Under the pieces are notes generated by a model, which made no database searches, was not told the DNA's origin, and worked only from the letters and a program-made list of their open reading frames with translations. Positions 15,692-24,332 of a stretch of 64,000 nt of DNA are shown piece after piece. The DNA is from UA16 sp965661575. Lineage in GTDB: Bacteria > Bacteroidota > Bacteroidia > Flavobacteriales_D > Sanyastnellaceae. The stretch is taken from the NCBI GenBank assembly GCA_965661575.1, contig CBFIEJ010000004.1, positions 1-64,000 of the forward strand, in the 5' to 3' direction. Both the position numbers and the translations under genes were made by a program. Numbering within the stretch: the stretch's first letter is position 1; every line of letters begins with the position of its first letter.

Positions 15692-17539
15692 TTATTCCAC
15701 GGTAACGGATTTTGCCAAGTTCCTCGGCTGGTCCACGTTGCATTCGCGAAGAACGGCGATGTGGTAGCTCAATAATTGGAGAGGAATAGTCGTCAGCAAT
15801 GGCGCTAGAGCGGCATCACATTTTGGAATTTCGATGACGAATTCGGCGAGTGATTTGAGGTCGTCATTTCCAGCGGTTACAAGTGCTACAAGCCGCCCTC
15901 CTCGTGCCTTGACTTCTTGGACATTGGAGACAACTTTTTCGTAAACATCGTCTGCTGTGGCAACAAAGAACACAGGCATTTCTTCATCGATGAGGGCGAT
16001 GGGTCCGTGTTTCATCTCAGCGGATGGATATCCCTCTGCGTGGATGTAACTGATTTCCTTGAGCTTGAGGGCTCCTTCGAGCGCTACAGGGAAATTGACA
16101 CCACGACCCAGGTAGAGCGCATTTTCATTGTCTCGAAATTTTTCAGCGATGGCCCGGATAGCATTGTCCTGCTTGAGCAAATGTTGCACTTTTTCAGGGA
16201 TGGAATGGAGCTCTACAAGCAAGCGACTGAATCTTTTGTTCGAAAGCTTTTTGTTGCGCTTACCGACGTGCATTGCGATCAATGTCAACACGGTCAGCTG
16301 CGCTGTAAAGGCTTTGGTGGATGCCACCCCTATCTCTGGTCCGGCGTGGGTGTATGCCCCACTGTCTGTTTCCCGGGCGATGCTTGAGCCCACTACGTTG
16401 CAAATACCAAAAACATGGGCTCCCTGTTCTTTCGCGAGTCGAATGGCTGCGAGTGTGTCAGCCGTTTCGCCGGATTGCGAAATCGCAATGACGACATCAT
16501 CGGGACGGATGATGGGATTGCGGTATCGAAACTCGGACGCATATTCCACCTCCACGGGAATCCTTGCAAAATCTTCAAATAGATATTCTGCGACCAAGCC
16601 CGCATGCCAACTTGTCCCGCAAGCGATGATCAAAATCCGCTGTGCGTTTTCCCATCGTTCCCAATGCTCGTCGATTCCGGATAGTTTGATTTCGTTGCGT
16701 TGCACGCTCATGCGGCCTCGAAATGAATCATGAATGGAATTGGGTTGTTCAAAGATTTCTTTGAGCATAAAGTGATCAAACCCTCCCTTTTCAATGGCCT
16801 CGATCTGCAATTCCAATGCGTGCACTTCCGGTGTGATGGTCACATTGTCCAGGTTTCGGATGATCAACCCATCTTCGCGGTGCATCACGGCGACTTCTTC
16901 ATCATCGAGGTAGATGACATTTGGCGTGTATTCCACAATGGGAGTAGCATCTGAAGCGACAAAGTATTCATTTTCTTTCCCTACGCCGATGACGAGAGGA
17001 CTTGATTTTCGCGCAGCGATGAGAACATTGGGATTGCTCGAATCCATTACAACAATGGCGTATGCACCTTCGACTTCGCGCAAAGCAATCTGAACCGCTT
17101 CACAAGTGGTGGTAGAAGTTCGGTTTTGGACTTCTTCAATCAGGTGAATGAGTACTTCGGTGTCTGTGTCACTGAGAAAAGCGTGCCCGTTTTTCTCGAG
17201 GCTTTTTCGCAGCGATTCATAATTTTCGATGATTCCATTGTGGATGATCGATAGCCGCCCGAGACGTGCCGTGTGGGGGTGCGCATTCACGTCGTTTGGA
17301 GGTCCGTGAGTCGCCCACCGCGTGTGTCCTATTCCGCTGCTTCCGGAGGTATCAGCCGCAGCGACGTGATCAAGCAGGTCTTGAACCTTTCCCTTTTTCT
17401 TGAAAATGGTCAGTTCATCTTGGTTCTGTTGGAGGGCTACTCCGGCGCTATCGTATCCGCGATACTCCAGACGTTGCAAGCCTTTGATGATGATCGGAAA
17501 CGCTTCTTGACTACCGATATATCCTACAATTCCACACAT
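15692..17539 (-). CDS. glmS: Glutamine-fructose-6-phosphate aminotransferase (isomerizing)
   Basis: A 615-residue protein of family length. It begins MCGIVGYIGS, so Cys2 is exposed as the N-terminal nucleophile that releases ammonia from glutamine. Two SIS sugar-isomerase domains follow (about residues 290-430 and 460-600), and it ends in the usual KSVTVE. It makes glucosamine-6-phosphate, the entry step to UDP-GlcNAc for peptidoglycan and lipid A. A promoter lies in the end of the DUF4270 gene. Confidence 0.97.
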   Translation of the reverse strand: MCGIVGYIGSQEAFPIIIKGLQRLEYRGYDSAGVALQQNQDELTIFKKKGKVQDLLDHVAAADTSGSSGIGHTRWATHGPPNDVNAHPHTARLGRLSIIHNGIIENYESLRKSLEKNGHAFLSDTDTEVLIHLIEEVQNRTSTTTCEAVQIALREVEGAYAIVVMDSSNPNVLIAARKSSPLVIGVGKENEYFVASDATPIVEYTPNVIYLDDEEVAVMHREDGLIIRNLDNVTITPEVHALELQIEAIEKGGFDHFMLKEIFEQPNSIHDSFRGRMSVQRNEIKLSGIDEHWERWENAQRILIIACGTSWHAGLVAEYLFEDFARIPVEVEYASEFRYRNPIIRPDDVVIAISQSGETADTLAAIRLAKEQGAHVFGICNVVGSSIARETDSGAYTHAGPEIGVASTKAFTAQLTVLTLIAMHVGKRNKKLSNKRFSRLLVELHSIPEKVQHLLKQDNAIRAIAEKFRDNENALYLGRGVNFPVALEGALKLKEISYIHAEGYPSAEMKHGPIALIDEEMPVFFVATADDVYEKVVSNVQEVKARGGRLVALVTAGNDDLKSLAEFVIEIPKCDAALAPLLTTIPLQLLSYHIAVLRECNVDQPRNLAKSVTVE

Positions 17540-17560
17540 GACGCAGATGGTTTATACAAA

Positions 17561-17590
17561 CAAAAATAAGAAACGAATCACTCGCTCCAA
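17561..17590 (-). promoter_or_regulatory. Promoter of glmS
   Basis: On the minus strand: TTG (17590-17588), a 19-nt spacer, and a perfect -7 box TATTTTTG (17568-17561). The ATG at 17539 lies 21 nt beyond the box, giving a short leader. No glmS ribozyme-sized leader fits here. Confidence 0.65.
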
Positions 17591-18930
17591 GTGACTACGA
17601 TGCGGGCCTTGCGATTGACGTTTGTTGTGTCACTTTCACTCAACGCTTGTGGGCCGTTCAATCGTACCCCGGCGAGTGAAATTCCTCCACGGGAAGCGAC
17701 AATATAGAAGTCTTCACTGGCGAGGGTTCCGTTTAACAATCGCTGAAACGTCTGTGAAATGTTGAATCGGTAGGCTTGTTCAATGGCGTCATAGTTGCCA
17801 TTGATGTTGAGCCCAATGGAATTTTCATCTGGGGTTGAAATGGCGTCACCATTCTCATTCTCAGTCAATATGAACAGATCGTTTGGAATGGGATAGCGCG
17901 AATCATTGTTTTCGGGAGCAACGGGTAAAAACAATTCGGCCTTGTGAATGGTGCGATCGTCATCACGTTCGTCTTCCCAAGCGTCCAATTCAGGGAAGCG
18001 AATGCGGGTTTTGAGACCTGCTCCGGAAAAGACCCCAGCCACTTCACTGCCAGGCACCGACTCGATGATGGGTTCATCCAATGCTTGAAAAGGCGGATAC
18101 CATTGATGGGAGAAGAGGTTGTTCCGAATGCAAAGGGTGCTGATGTTAAATTCGAAAACGGTGGTATCTGTCGTGTTGTGGAAATGGAGTGTCATTTTAC
18201 TGATTCCACTGCTTATGTCGATACCAACAGCACCAGATCCGCCCATTGAAGCGTCTGGCACGACCTTGATTCCTGCGAAGTACTCGTTCCAAGATTGGTT
18301 CGAATCGTATACACCAGACCCTGCGTCGAGCAAACGTTGTCCAAAAGCATTGGTCAAGTAAATCCGCGCTTGGGGAGCAAGGGTGTCATCCCCAAAGTAG
18401 ATTTCTCGGCCGGGGTTGAGGTCAATGGGTTGACGGGTTGGATCGGCGAGCGCTTCGTCAAGGTGCGGGAAGCTCTGATTGGAATAATATTCGCTGTCCG
18501 CACTCAAGGTGTCCGCCAATTCAAAAACGTTAATATTCTGAGGAACCAACACCCCGTAAGTGGCGCCTGTGTAGCGCAGTGATAGATAAATGCTATCGAT
18601 AACAGGGGACTCACCAAAGTCAAAGTCGGGTTCGATGAGACGCAGTTGCGTGACAAATCCGCCTTGGTGCATACCAAATTGTGGATGCTCCATATTACCA
18701 AGCACCGCAGTGCTTAAACCTCCAGCAGGGCCTCCGCCAGTCTCGAGACTATCTTCCCTGACTGTAGCGAAATCAATGAGAATGGTGTCGGTTTGTTGTA
18801 AAATCAACAAATCTTCTTGCGCGTAATCGATCCCAACTTCCGTGTCAGGTCGCTTACATCCTGCGAGGATGGCTATTCCCCCTATAGTAGCCCAGACTGC
18901 CGCGTGCGTTCCGGCGATGAATTTCAACAT
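17578..18930 (-). CDS. DUF4270 family lipoprotein
   Basis: A 450-residue lipoprotein with lipobox AILAGCK. The body is beta-rich and carries the opening found in this family (an acidic segment, then TDTILIDFATVREDS, where variable-length strands begin). DUF4270 proteins are Bacteroidota-specific surface or periplasmic lipoproteins of unknown function. They are often found between a starch-synthase-like gene and glmS, exactly as here: 17 bases after the glycosyltransferase and 38 before glmS. Confidence 0.8.
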   Translation of the reverse strand: MLKFIAGTHAAVWATIGGIAILAGCKRPDTEVGIDYAQEDLLILQQTDTILIDFATVREDSLETGGGPAGGLSTAVLGNMEHPQFGMHQGGFVTQLRLIEPDFDFGESPVIDSIYLSLRYTGATYGVLVPQNINVFELADTLSADSEYYSNQSFPHLDEALADPTRQPIDLNPGREIYFGDDTLAPQARIYLTNAFGQRLLDAGSGVYDSNQSWNEYFAGIKVVPDASMGGSGAVGIDISSGISKMTLHFHNTTDTTVFEFNISTLCIRNNLFSHQWYPPFQALDEPIIESVPGSEVAGVFSGAGLKTRIRFPELDAWEDERDDDRTIHKAELFLPVAPENNDSRYPIPNDLFILTENENGDAISTPDENSIGLNINGNYDAIEQAYRFNISQTFQRLLNGTLASEDFYIVASRGGISLAGVRLNGPQALSESDTTNVNRKARIVVTWSE

Positions 18931-18947
18931 GCCGCGAAGTTCAACAA

Positions 18948-19775
18948 TTACGAGACAGCCTCAGCCTTTCCCTCCAAAATCGAATCGTAAAAATTGTTTA
19001 TGTCCCCGACATAACCTTCTTCACCGTGGTAATTGAGCATAGGAACGCCTGTAGCTTTCATTGCATCCAGTGTGGTATCGCTCAAGTTTTCGGAACCAAC
19101 AATTAGCCCGTCAGCATGGGCGATTGCTAAATTATTGAGCGCATCAAATGTTGGGTCTGCAATAGATTCCAATGATTCTGGTGTCAGTCCGTCACGTTGC
19201 ATTTTTTCTGCCATGCGCGCATCAAGGCTTCCTTCAAAACCCTCGTCATAAACGCTGCAGATCACTTTACTTTCGGCGAAGTAAGGGTCGTTGCTAAAGA
19301 TTTGCTTGAGGTAGAGAGGTGCAATATTCGTCATCCAACCATTGCAGTGAATGATGTCAGGAGCCCAGCCCAGTTTTTTAACGGTTTCGAGCACGCCGCG
19401 GATGAAGAAAATGCTGCGTTCGTCATTGTCCTCAAACATCTTCTCTTTAGCATCGTGCAAGACAGCTTTTCGCTTGAAGTACTCTTCGTTGTCGATGAAA
19501 TAAACTTGCATCCTGGCAGTAGGGATGGAGGCCACTTTAATCACGAGAGGGTGGTCAGTGTCGTCGACGTTAAGATTCATTCCCGAGAGACGAATCACCT
19601 CGTGTAGCTGGTGACGGCGCTCGTTGATCTTTCCAAATCGCGGTGTAAAAACTCGAATCTCTCTACCTTTTTCGTGGACTCCTTGGGGGAGATTTCGGCT
19701 CACAGAGCTCATTTGTGTCGCTGGCAAAAACGGAACAATATGTTGGGATATGTAGAGGATTCTTGCTTTCTCCAT
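18948..19775 (-). CDS. Short starch/glycogen-synthase-like glycosyltransferase (GT5 N-terminal half)
   Basis: A 275-residue protein resembling the N-terminal Rossmann half of GlgA: ARILYISQHIVPFLPATQMS at the start, then CNGWMTNIAPLYLKQIF and an SVYDEGFEG segment where GlgA has its hinge motifs. Full GlgA has about 480 residues, so the C-terminal nucleotide-sugar domain is missing. This half-size form next to panC and DUF4270 looks like a conserved Flavobacteriia type rather than a recent truncation, since the frame is clean and the end is followed closely by the next gene. Whether it transfers glucose is uncertain. Confidence 0.75.
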   Translation of the reverse strand: MEKARILYISQHIVPFLPATQMSSVSRNLPQGVHEKGREIRVFTPRFGKINERRHQLHEVIRLSGMNLNVDDTDHPLVIKVASIPTARMQVYFIDNEEYFKRKAVLHDAKEKMFEDNDERSIFFIRGVLETVKKLGWAPDIIHCNGWMTNIAPLYLKQIFSNDPYFAESKVICSVYDEGFEGSLDARMAEKMQRDGLTPESLESIADPTFDALNNLAIAHADGLIVGSENLSDTTLDAMKATGVPMLNYHGEEGYVGDINNFYDSILEGKAEAVS

Positions 19776-19808
19776 GACGCCGCGAAATAATTTGGTTCAA
19801 CTAACTCT

Positions 19809-19839
19809 CAAATATACGTATTTTCGCCGGATAATCCAA
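19809..19839 (-). promoter_or_regulatory. Promoter of the glycosyltransferase-DUF4270 transcript
   Basis: On the minus strand: TTG (19839-19837), a 20-nt spacer, and a perfect -7 box TATATTTG (19816-19809), 33 nt before the ATG at 19775. It lies in the divergent gap shared with panC. Confidence 0.65.
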
Positions 19840-19866
19840 GTAAATAGGCACTTTTGGCCACTTGAA

Positions 19867-20721
19867 ATGGTAATTATACACGCTGCACCGGAACTAAGAG
19901 AATTTCTAAAAAAAGAAAGACTGAGCAGAGGTTCGGTTGGTTTTGTGCCGACTATGGGTGCCTTGCATCAAGGACACGCCTCGTTGATGAGGCGAGCTCG
20001 ACGAGAATCCCAGGTGGTGATTCTCAGTATTTTTGTAAATCCAAAGCAGTTCAATGAAAAAGCGGATTTTGCGAATTACCCTGTAACCACGGAGGCTGAT
20101 TTGGAACTGGCTCGTCAAGAAGGTGTTGACGTCGTATTTGTGCCCAACGTCTCTGATGTTTACGAAGAATCGTTTGAGCCGGAATCTTCCAATTACGGTG
20201 ATTTAACCACTGCATTTGAAGGAGCAAGACGACCGGGTCATTTTGACGGGGTGGTTTCAGTGGTGCGCCGACTTTTCGAGATTGTCCAACCGGACTTGGC
20301 CTTTTTTGGTGAGAAGGATTTGCAACAACTGGCTGTCATCCGTCACCTGGGCAAATTGGAATTCCCGAGCACTCAGGTGATTGGATGCCCCCTAATCAGA
20401 GACCATGACGGATTGGCCTTGAGCAGCCGAAATGTGCGTATTCCGAAGGATGATCGCCAACATGCGCTTAAGCTGAATGCGTGTTTGCAGGATGTAGCAA
20501 TGTGTGCACAAGCTTCTCTTGATTTCCAAGGTGCGATTGATCGGAAGCGGGATTTGTTGAACGAGGATGAGCACATCGAATTGGAATATTTTGCAGCCGT
20601 TGACGGCGGAACCTTTCAGACGGTCGATGGCGAAGAACGGCCTCGTGAAATGTTCGCCATCATCGCGGCCGTTGTCGGAGGAGTTCGGCTCATCGATAAT
20701 TGCCGCCTGCGTTGTTCGTAA
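19867..20721 (+). CDS. panC: Pantoate-beta-alanine ligase (pantothenate synthetase)
   Basis: A 284-residue protein from the ATG at 19867; the upstream in-frame ATG at 19774 adds residues unlike the family. It has the adenylate-forming motifs PTMGALHQGHASLM (HxGH), FFGEKDLQQL and LALSSRNVRI (the KMSKS-equivalent loop). It joins pantoate and beta-alanine with ATP to give pantothenate. panD does not follow. A -7-like box TATTTTCG lies at 19819-19826. Confidence 0.96.
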   Translation: MVIIHAAPELREFLKKERLSRGSVGFVPTMGALHQGHASLMRRARRESQVVILSIFVNPKQFNEKADFANYPVTTEADLELARQEGVDVVFVPNVSDVYEESFEPESSNYGDLTTAFEGARRPGHFDGVVSVVRRLFEIVQPDLAFFGEKDLQQLAVIRHLGKLEFPSTQVIGCPLIRDHDGLALSSRNVRIPKDDRQHALKLNACLQDVAMCAQASLDFQGAIDRKRDLLNEDEHIELEYFAAVDGGTFQTVDGEERPREMFAIIAAVVGGVRLIDNCRLRCS

Positions 20722-20784
20722 CGTGTAGCGTGTGGGCTATCAAAATTGATAATTTCTTCTGAAATTCGCGCAAAACATTGCATC

Positions 20785-20952
20785 ATGGGAGCCGTAGGAC
20801 CAGGTCAAATTATTGTCATTGCACTGATTGTGTTGCTTCTCTTTGGAGGCCGAAAGATTCCAGAACTCATGAAAGGCCTTGGAAAGGGCGTGAAGGAGTT
20901 TAAAGACGCGACCAACCAGGACGCGGATAACGACAAGGAAGACAAAGCATAA
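20785..20952 (+). CDS. tatA: TatA/E-type twin-arginine translocase subunit
   Basis: A 55-residue protein: short periplasmic N-terminus, one membrane helix (QIIVIALIVLLLFGG), the FGGRKIPEL hinge, then an amphipathic helix (MKGLGKGVKEFKDA) and an acidic/basic tail. TatA oligomers form the pore for folded twin-arginine substrates. The start is the ATG at 20785; the in-frame ATA/TTG region upstream has no coding character. It heads the run tatA, transglycosylase, DUF4837, propeller protein. Confidence 0.92.
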   Translation: MGAVGPGQIIVIALIVLLLFGGRKIPELMKGLGKGVKEFKDATNQDADNDKEDKA

Positions 20953-20957
20953 AACGC

Positions 20958-22244
20958 GTGCAGTTTACGAAGGCGGCGTTGCTTGCAGTGGGAATTGCAT
21001 GGTCAACCCATGGCGTATGCCAGGATTCAATAAGGCTCACGCCTGATTCACTTTCACCTCAAGAGGCCCAAGCTATTGATCAAGAACCAGCAGCTTTGGA
21101 TACCTCGCTTTTGGAGTACGAGGCGGATTGGTTGGATTGGCTGAGTACGCACCATTGTTCTTCATCAGACACGGTTCTTTTAAACATTCGGGATTACGCC
21201 GAAAATGAAGTGCCAGCGTTGGATACAGCTGAGCTAAAGAGCCGGATGTCTTTGCTCAGTGCATCGTCTCCTATGGATTTGGATTGGAATCCGGTGGTGC
21301 ATTCGAGGATTCGATTTTATGCCAGCAAAAGGAGAAAGCATCTGGGCAAAATGCTGGGACGCGCGCCGGCTTATTTCCCCATTTTTGAGCAAGCTCTCGA
21401 TCGCCATGATTTACCCATGGAACTCAAGTATTTGCCAGTGGTTGAAAGCGGCTTGAATCCCACGGCCCGATCGCATGCGGGAGCAAGAGGCTTGTGGCAA
21501 TTCATGTACGCCACAGCTCAGTACCAGGGACTGCGGATTGACTCATACATCGATGAGCGCCGAGATCCTTATCGAAGCTCGGAGGCAGCATGCGCGTTCT
21601 TGTCCAAATTGTACAACACATATGGAGACTGGTTCCTAGCCTTAGCTGCGTACAATGCCGGTCCTGGTAATGTGAATCGTGCCATACGCAGGAGTGGGGG
21701 GAAACGAAATTTCTGGGAAATACGTTTTTATTTACCGCGTGAGACAAGGAACTACGTTCCGGCATTCATGGCTGTGGTGTATTTGATGGAATACCATTTA
21801 GAGCATAACATCTACCCCGTTGATGTGCGGCCTCCCCACGCTCTGCTCGATACAGTAACGGTCAACGAAGTCCTGCGCTTTGATCAAATTGCCGAGGCCG
21901 TTGGATTGAACCCGTCCGACGTCTCACACCTCAATCCGATGTACCGGCTGGATGTGATTCCTGCTACAGTAGAGCAATGGCCATTGGTGTTGCCTTCTTC
22001 AAAGATCCCTTTGTTTATGGCGCTGCAAGACAGCGTGAAGAACATCAAACCTGAGTTGACTCCAGACATTGTTTTTGTTCCAGAACCGGTGACATACCGC
22101 GTGAAGAATGGTGATGTCTTGGGCAAGATTGCAGATCGTTACGGAGTGAGTGTGCGGCAGTTACGTGAATGGAATGATTTATCAGGATCAATGATTCGAA
22201 TCGGTCAAAAACTACTCATTCATGCCAATCCCAAGAGTTATTAG
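20958..22244 (+). CDS. MltD-like lytic transglycosylase with LysM domain
   Basis: A 428-residue exported protein starting with GTG, with a signal peptide ending near VCQ. The SLT domain at about residues 130-290 has the catalytic glutamate in VVESGLNPTARS, then GARGLWQFM and ALAAYNAGPGNVNRAI. One LysM peptidoglycan-binding motif lies at the C-terminus (TYRVKNGDVLGKIADRYGVS). It cleaves glycan strands of peptidoglycan to 1,6-anhydro products. It overlaps the DUF4837 gene by 23 bases. Confidence 0.92.
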   Translation: MQFTKAALLAVGIAWSTHGVCQDSIRLTPDSLSPQEAQAIDQEPAALDTSLLEYEADWLDWLSTHHCSSSDTVLLNIRDYAENEVPALDTAELKSRMSLLSASSPMDLDWNPVVHSRIRFYASKRRKHLGKMLGRAPAYFPIFEQALDRHDLPMELKYLPVVESGLNPTARSHAGARGLWQFMYATAQYQGLRIDSYIDERRDPYRSSEAACAFLSKLYNTYGDWFLALAAYNAGPGNVNRAIRRSGGKRNFWEIRFYLPRETRNYVPAFMAVVYLMEYHLEHNIYPVDVRPPHALLDTVTVNEVLRFDQIAEAVGLNPSDVSHLNPMYRLDVIPATVEQWPLVLPSSKIPLFMALQDSVKNIKPELTPDIVFVPEPVTYRVKNGDVLGKIADRYGVSVRQLREWNDLSGSMIRIGQKLLIHANPKSY

Positions 22245-23268
22245 GGCAATTTTATTGTTCGCATTTGCGGCACTTATCGGCTGTGGAAGCCAAGAAGGTG
22301 CGCGGTATGCACTTCCTGGAAAAGTCGGTGCATCGGGTGAGATTGTCATCGTCTGTGAAAATACTGTTTGGTCGGGGGCCGTTGGTGATACGTTGCGCTC
22401 AATATTTGGCCAGCCGTTTCCGGTTTTGCCACAATATGAGCCTTGGTTTGATCTTGTTCATTTGACGCCTGAATCGTTTGACCGATTTTGGAAACCTCAT
22501 CGCAACATCATTGATCTGGAGTTGGCTGATCGGGTGGACACCCAAACGGCGAAGGTTTCAATTTACCGGGAGAAGTACGCTCGTAACCAAATTTACATTG
22601 AAGGCACGGCCCGTACTTCCGATGCGTTGGCTAAGTCTTTGGCTGATCGAGGTGAGGAGATGCGCAGTATTTTGCATCGCACGGAAGTTGATCGCTTTGG
22701 ACAACTCGTTGCTTTGGACGAAAATGAAGTCATCAAGTCGGAATTGGTGGATCGGATGCGGTTGGAGTTGACGGTTCCCAGGGATGCACGGTGGGCCAAG
22801 AAAAACGATGAAATCGGATGGATTGATCGGCAATTGACCCGCATGAAAGGAGGTGACAACCACGACGTACAACAAGGGTTTGTCATCTACCGTGAACCCT
22901 ACCTTTCCGATCAACAATTTTCGATGCAGGCGCGCTTGGACAAGCGAAATGCGGTCATGCGAAAGCATCTACCGGGACCGACAAAAGGATCTTATATGAC
23001 CACAGAAATGAGGTACGTCCCCTCCTATGAGGAAGTTGTATTCAATGGACAGTTTGCTTCTGAATTGCGCGGTCTGTGGCGGATAGAGAACAATTACATG
23101 GGCGGTCCTTTTTACAGTCTGACCATGTTGGACGAACGTTCAGGAGAGCTCGTGACGGTCGAAGGCTACACATATGCGCCGTATTTCGACAAACGGGAAT
23201 ACATGCGCGAAGCCGAATCGATTGTTCGGTCTTTGAAATGGGCTGAGTTGAAGGAAGAAGGGCAATGA
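22222..23268 (+). CDS. DUF4837 family lipoprotein
   Basis: A 348-residue lipoprotein with lipobox AALIGCGS. The early segment GASGEIVIVCENTVWSG, where the protein begins its folded part, is characteristic of DUF4837, as is the location behind a transglycosylase/LysM gene. The function of the family is unknown. The coupled position suggests a cell-envelope role. It overlaps the next gene by ATGA. Confidence 0.8.
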   Translation: MPIPRVIRAILLFAFAALIGCGSQEGARYALPGKVGASGEIVIVCENTVWSGAVGDTLRSIFGQPFPVLPQYEPWFDLVHLTPESFDRFWKPHRNIIDLELADRVDTQTAKVSIYREKYARNQIYIEGTARTSDALAKSLADRGEEMRSILHRTEVDRFGQLVALDENEVIKSELVDRMRLELTVPRDARWAKKNDEIGWIDRQLTRMKGGDNHDVQQGFVIYREPYLSDQQFSMQARLDKRNAVMRKHLPGPTKGSYMTTEMRYVPSYEEVVFNGQFASELRGLWRIENNYMGGPFYSLTMLDERSGELVTVEGYTYAPYFDKREYMREAESIVRSLKWAELKEEGQ

Positions 23269-24332
23269 AGTTCTGTTGCTCATTTAAAAACGGTGGATTA
23301 TGGATGTGTTTGTTGTTTGTGGCATGCGAATCGGAGCCTCAATCGACTTCCCAGGTTTGGGAATTTGACAGCAGCATTCGGGCGATTGAAGTCACAGAGA
23401 AACACGGTGTTTGGTGGGCAGGAGCCAATGGCTTGGTGGGAAACTCATTGGATCATGGCACAACGTGGCGCGTTGACACGTTGCGCTTGAAGGACGGAAC
23501 ACTTCCCGCTTTCCGTTCGATTGCCGTGACGAATCAGGCGGCATTTGTATTGTCCATCGCATCTCCTGCGGTTTTGTTTCGCCGAGGTCTGAATGATCAG
23601 GCTTGGGATTCTGTTTATGTGAACTCGGACGAGAATATTTTCTTCGATAGCATGGCTTTCTGGGACGACCGTGAAGGCATCGCTATGGGCGACGCGACGG
23701 AGGAATGCCTCAGTGTGATTACGACACGGGATGGCGGCAAGAATTGGAACCTCCTTGATTGCTCGAACCTTCCTTCAGTTGTGGTGGATTCAGCAGGGCA
23801 TAAGGAAGCAGCCTTTGCGGCTTCCAATGGTAATTTGGTCGTGCAGGGCGATGAGGTTTGGATGGTTTCTGGAGGTGTCGCGTCGCGGGTTTTTCATTCC
23901 TCCGATCGTGGTCACAGTTGGGATGTTTTAGACACACCAATGAAGCAGGGGGGCGCCATGACCGGGATGTTCAGCGCAGCGCGCTGTTCCGATTCAGAGA
24001 ACATAGGAATGGCTTGGGGTGGTGATTGGGAGGCCATGGATGAGAATGCAGCCAACAAGATTCACACACGTGATGGAGGAAAGAGCTGGCAATTGCACAG
24101 GCCGGGCATTGGACCTGGTTATCGCTCGTGCGTCCAATATGTTCCAAACTCAGCCTGTCAAGGGATTTGGGCCGTCGGCATTCCAGGTGTAAGTCAATCT
24201 TGGGATGGTGGAGCGACGTGGGTCACAGAACCAGATTCATCCTATCTCACGGCTCGTTTTGATTCCGAAGGTGAGGTCGCTTGGCTCGCTGGACGTGGTC
24301 GGGTCAAACGAATGCCCATCATTCGACCATGA
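23265..24332 (+). CDS. Asp-box beta-propeller lipoprotein (YCF48/BNR-like)
   Basis: A 355-residue lipoprotein (lipobox LLFVACES) with five Asp-box turns of the S/T-x-D-x-G-x-T/S-W type: SLDHGTTW, TRDGGKNW, SSDRGHSW, TRDGGKSW, SWDGGATW. These repeats make a beta-propeller like those in sialidases, sortilins and photosystem assembly factor YCF48. No sialidase arginine triad is evident, so a binding or assembly role is likelier than catalysis. Its stop overlaps the convergent M1 peptidase gene by 14 bases. Confidence 0.75.
   Translation: MKFCCSFKNGGLWMCLLFVACESEPQSTSQVWEFDSSIRAIEVTEKHGVWWAGANGLVGNSLDHGTTWRVDTLRLKDGTLPAFRSIAVTNQAAFVLSIASPAVLFRRGLNDQAWDSVYVNSDENIFFDSMAFWDDREGIAMGDATEECLSVITTRDGGKNWNLLDCSNLPSVVVDSAGHKEAAFAASNGNLVVQGDEVWMVSGGVASRVFHSSDRGHSWDVLDTPMKQGGAMTGMFSAARCSDSENIGMAWGGDWEAMDENAANKIHTRDGGKSWQLHRPGIGPGYRSCVQYVPNSACQGIWAVGIPGVSQSWDGGATWVTEPDSSYLTARFDSEGEVAWLAGRGRVKRMPIIRP

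Noticed and set aside
16128..16733. A 201-codon plus-strand frame
   Set aside because: Antisense to glmS, which is unmistakable; no independent signal.
17540..17577. glmS ribozyme
   Set aside because: The leader is only about 15-20 nt from the predicted transcription start, too short for the ribozyme, and this element belongs to Firmicutes-type bacteria.
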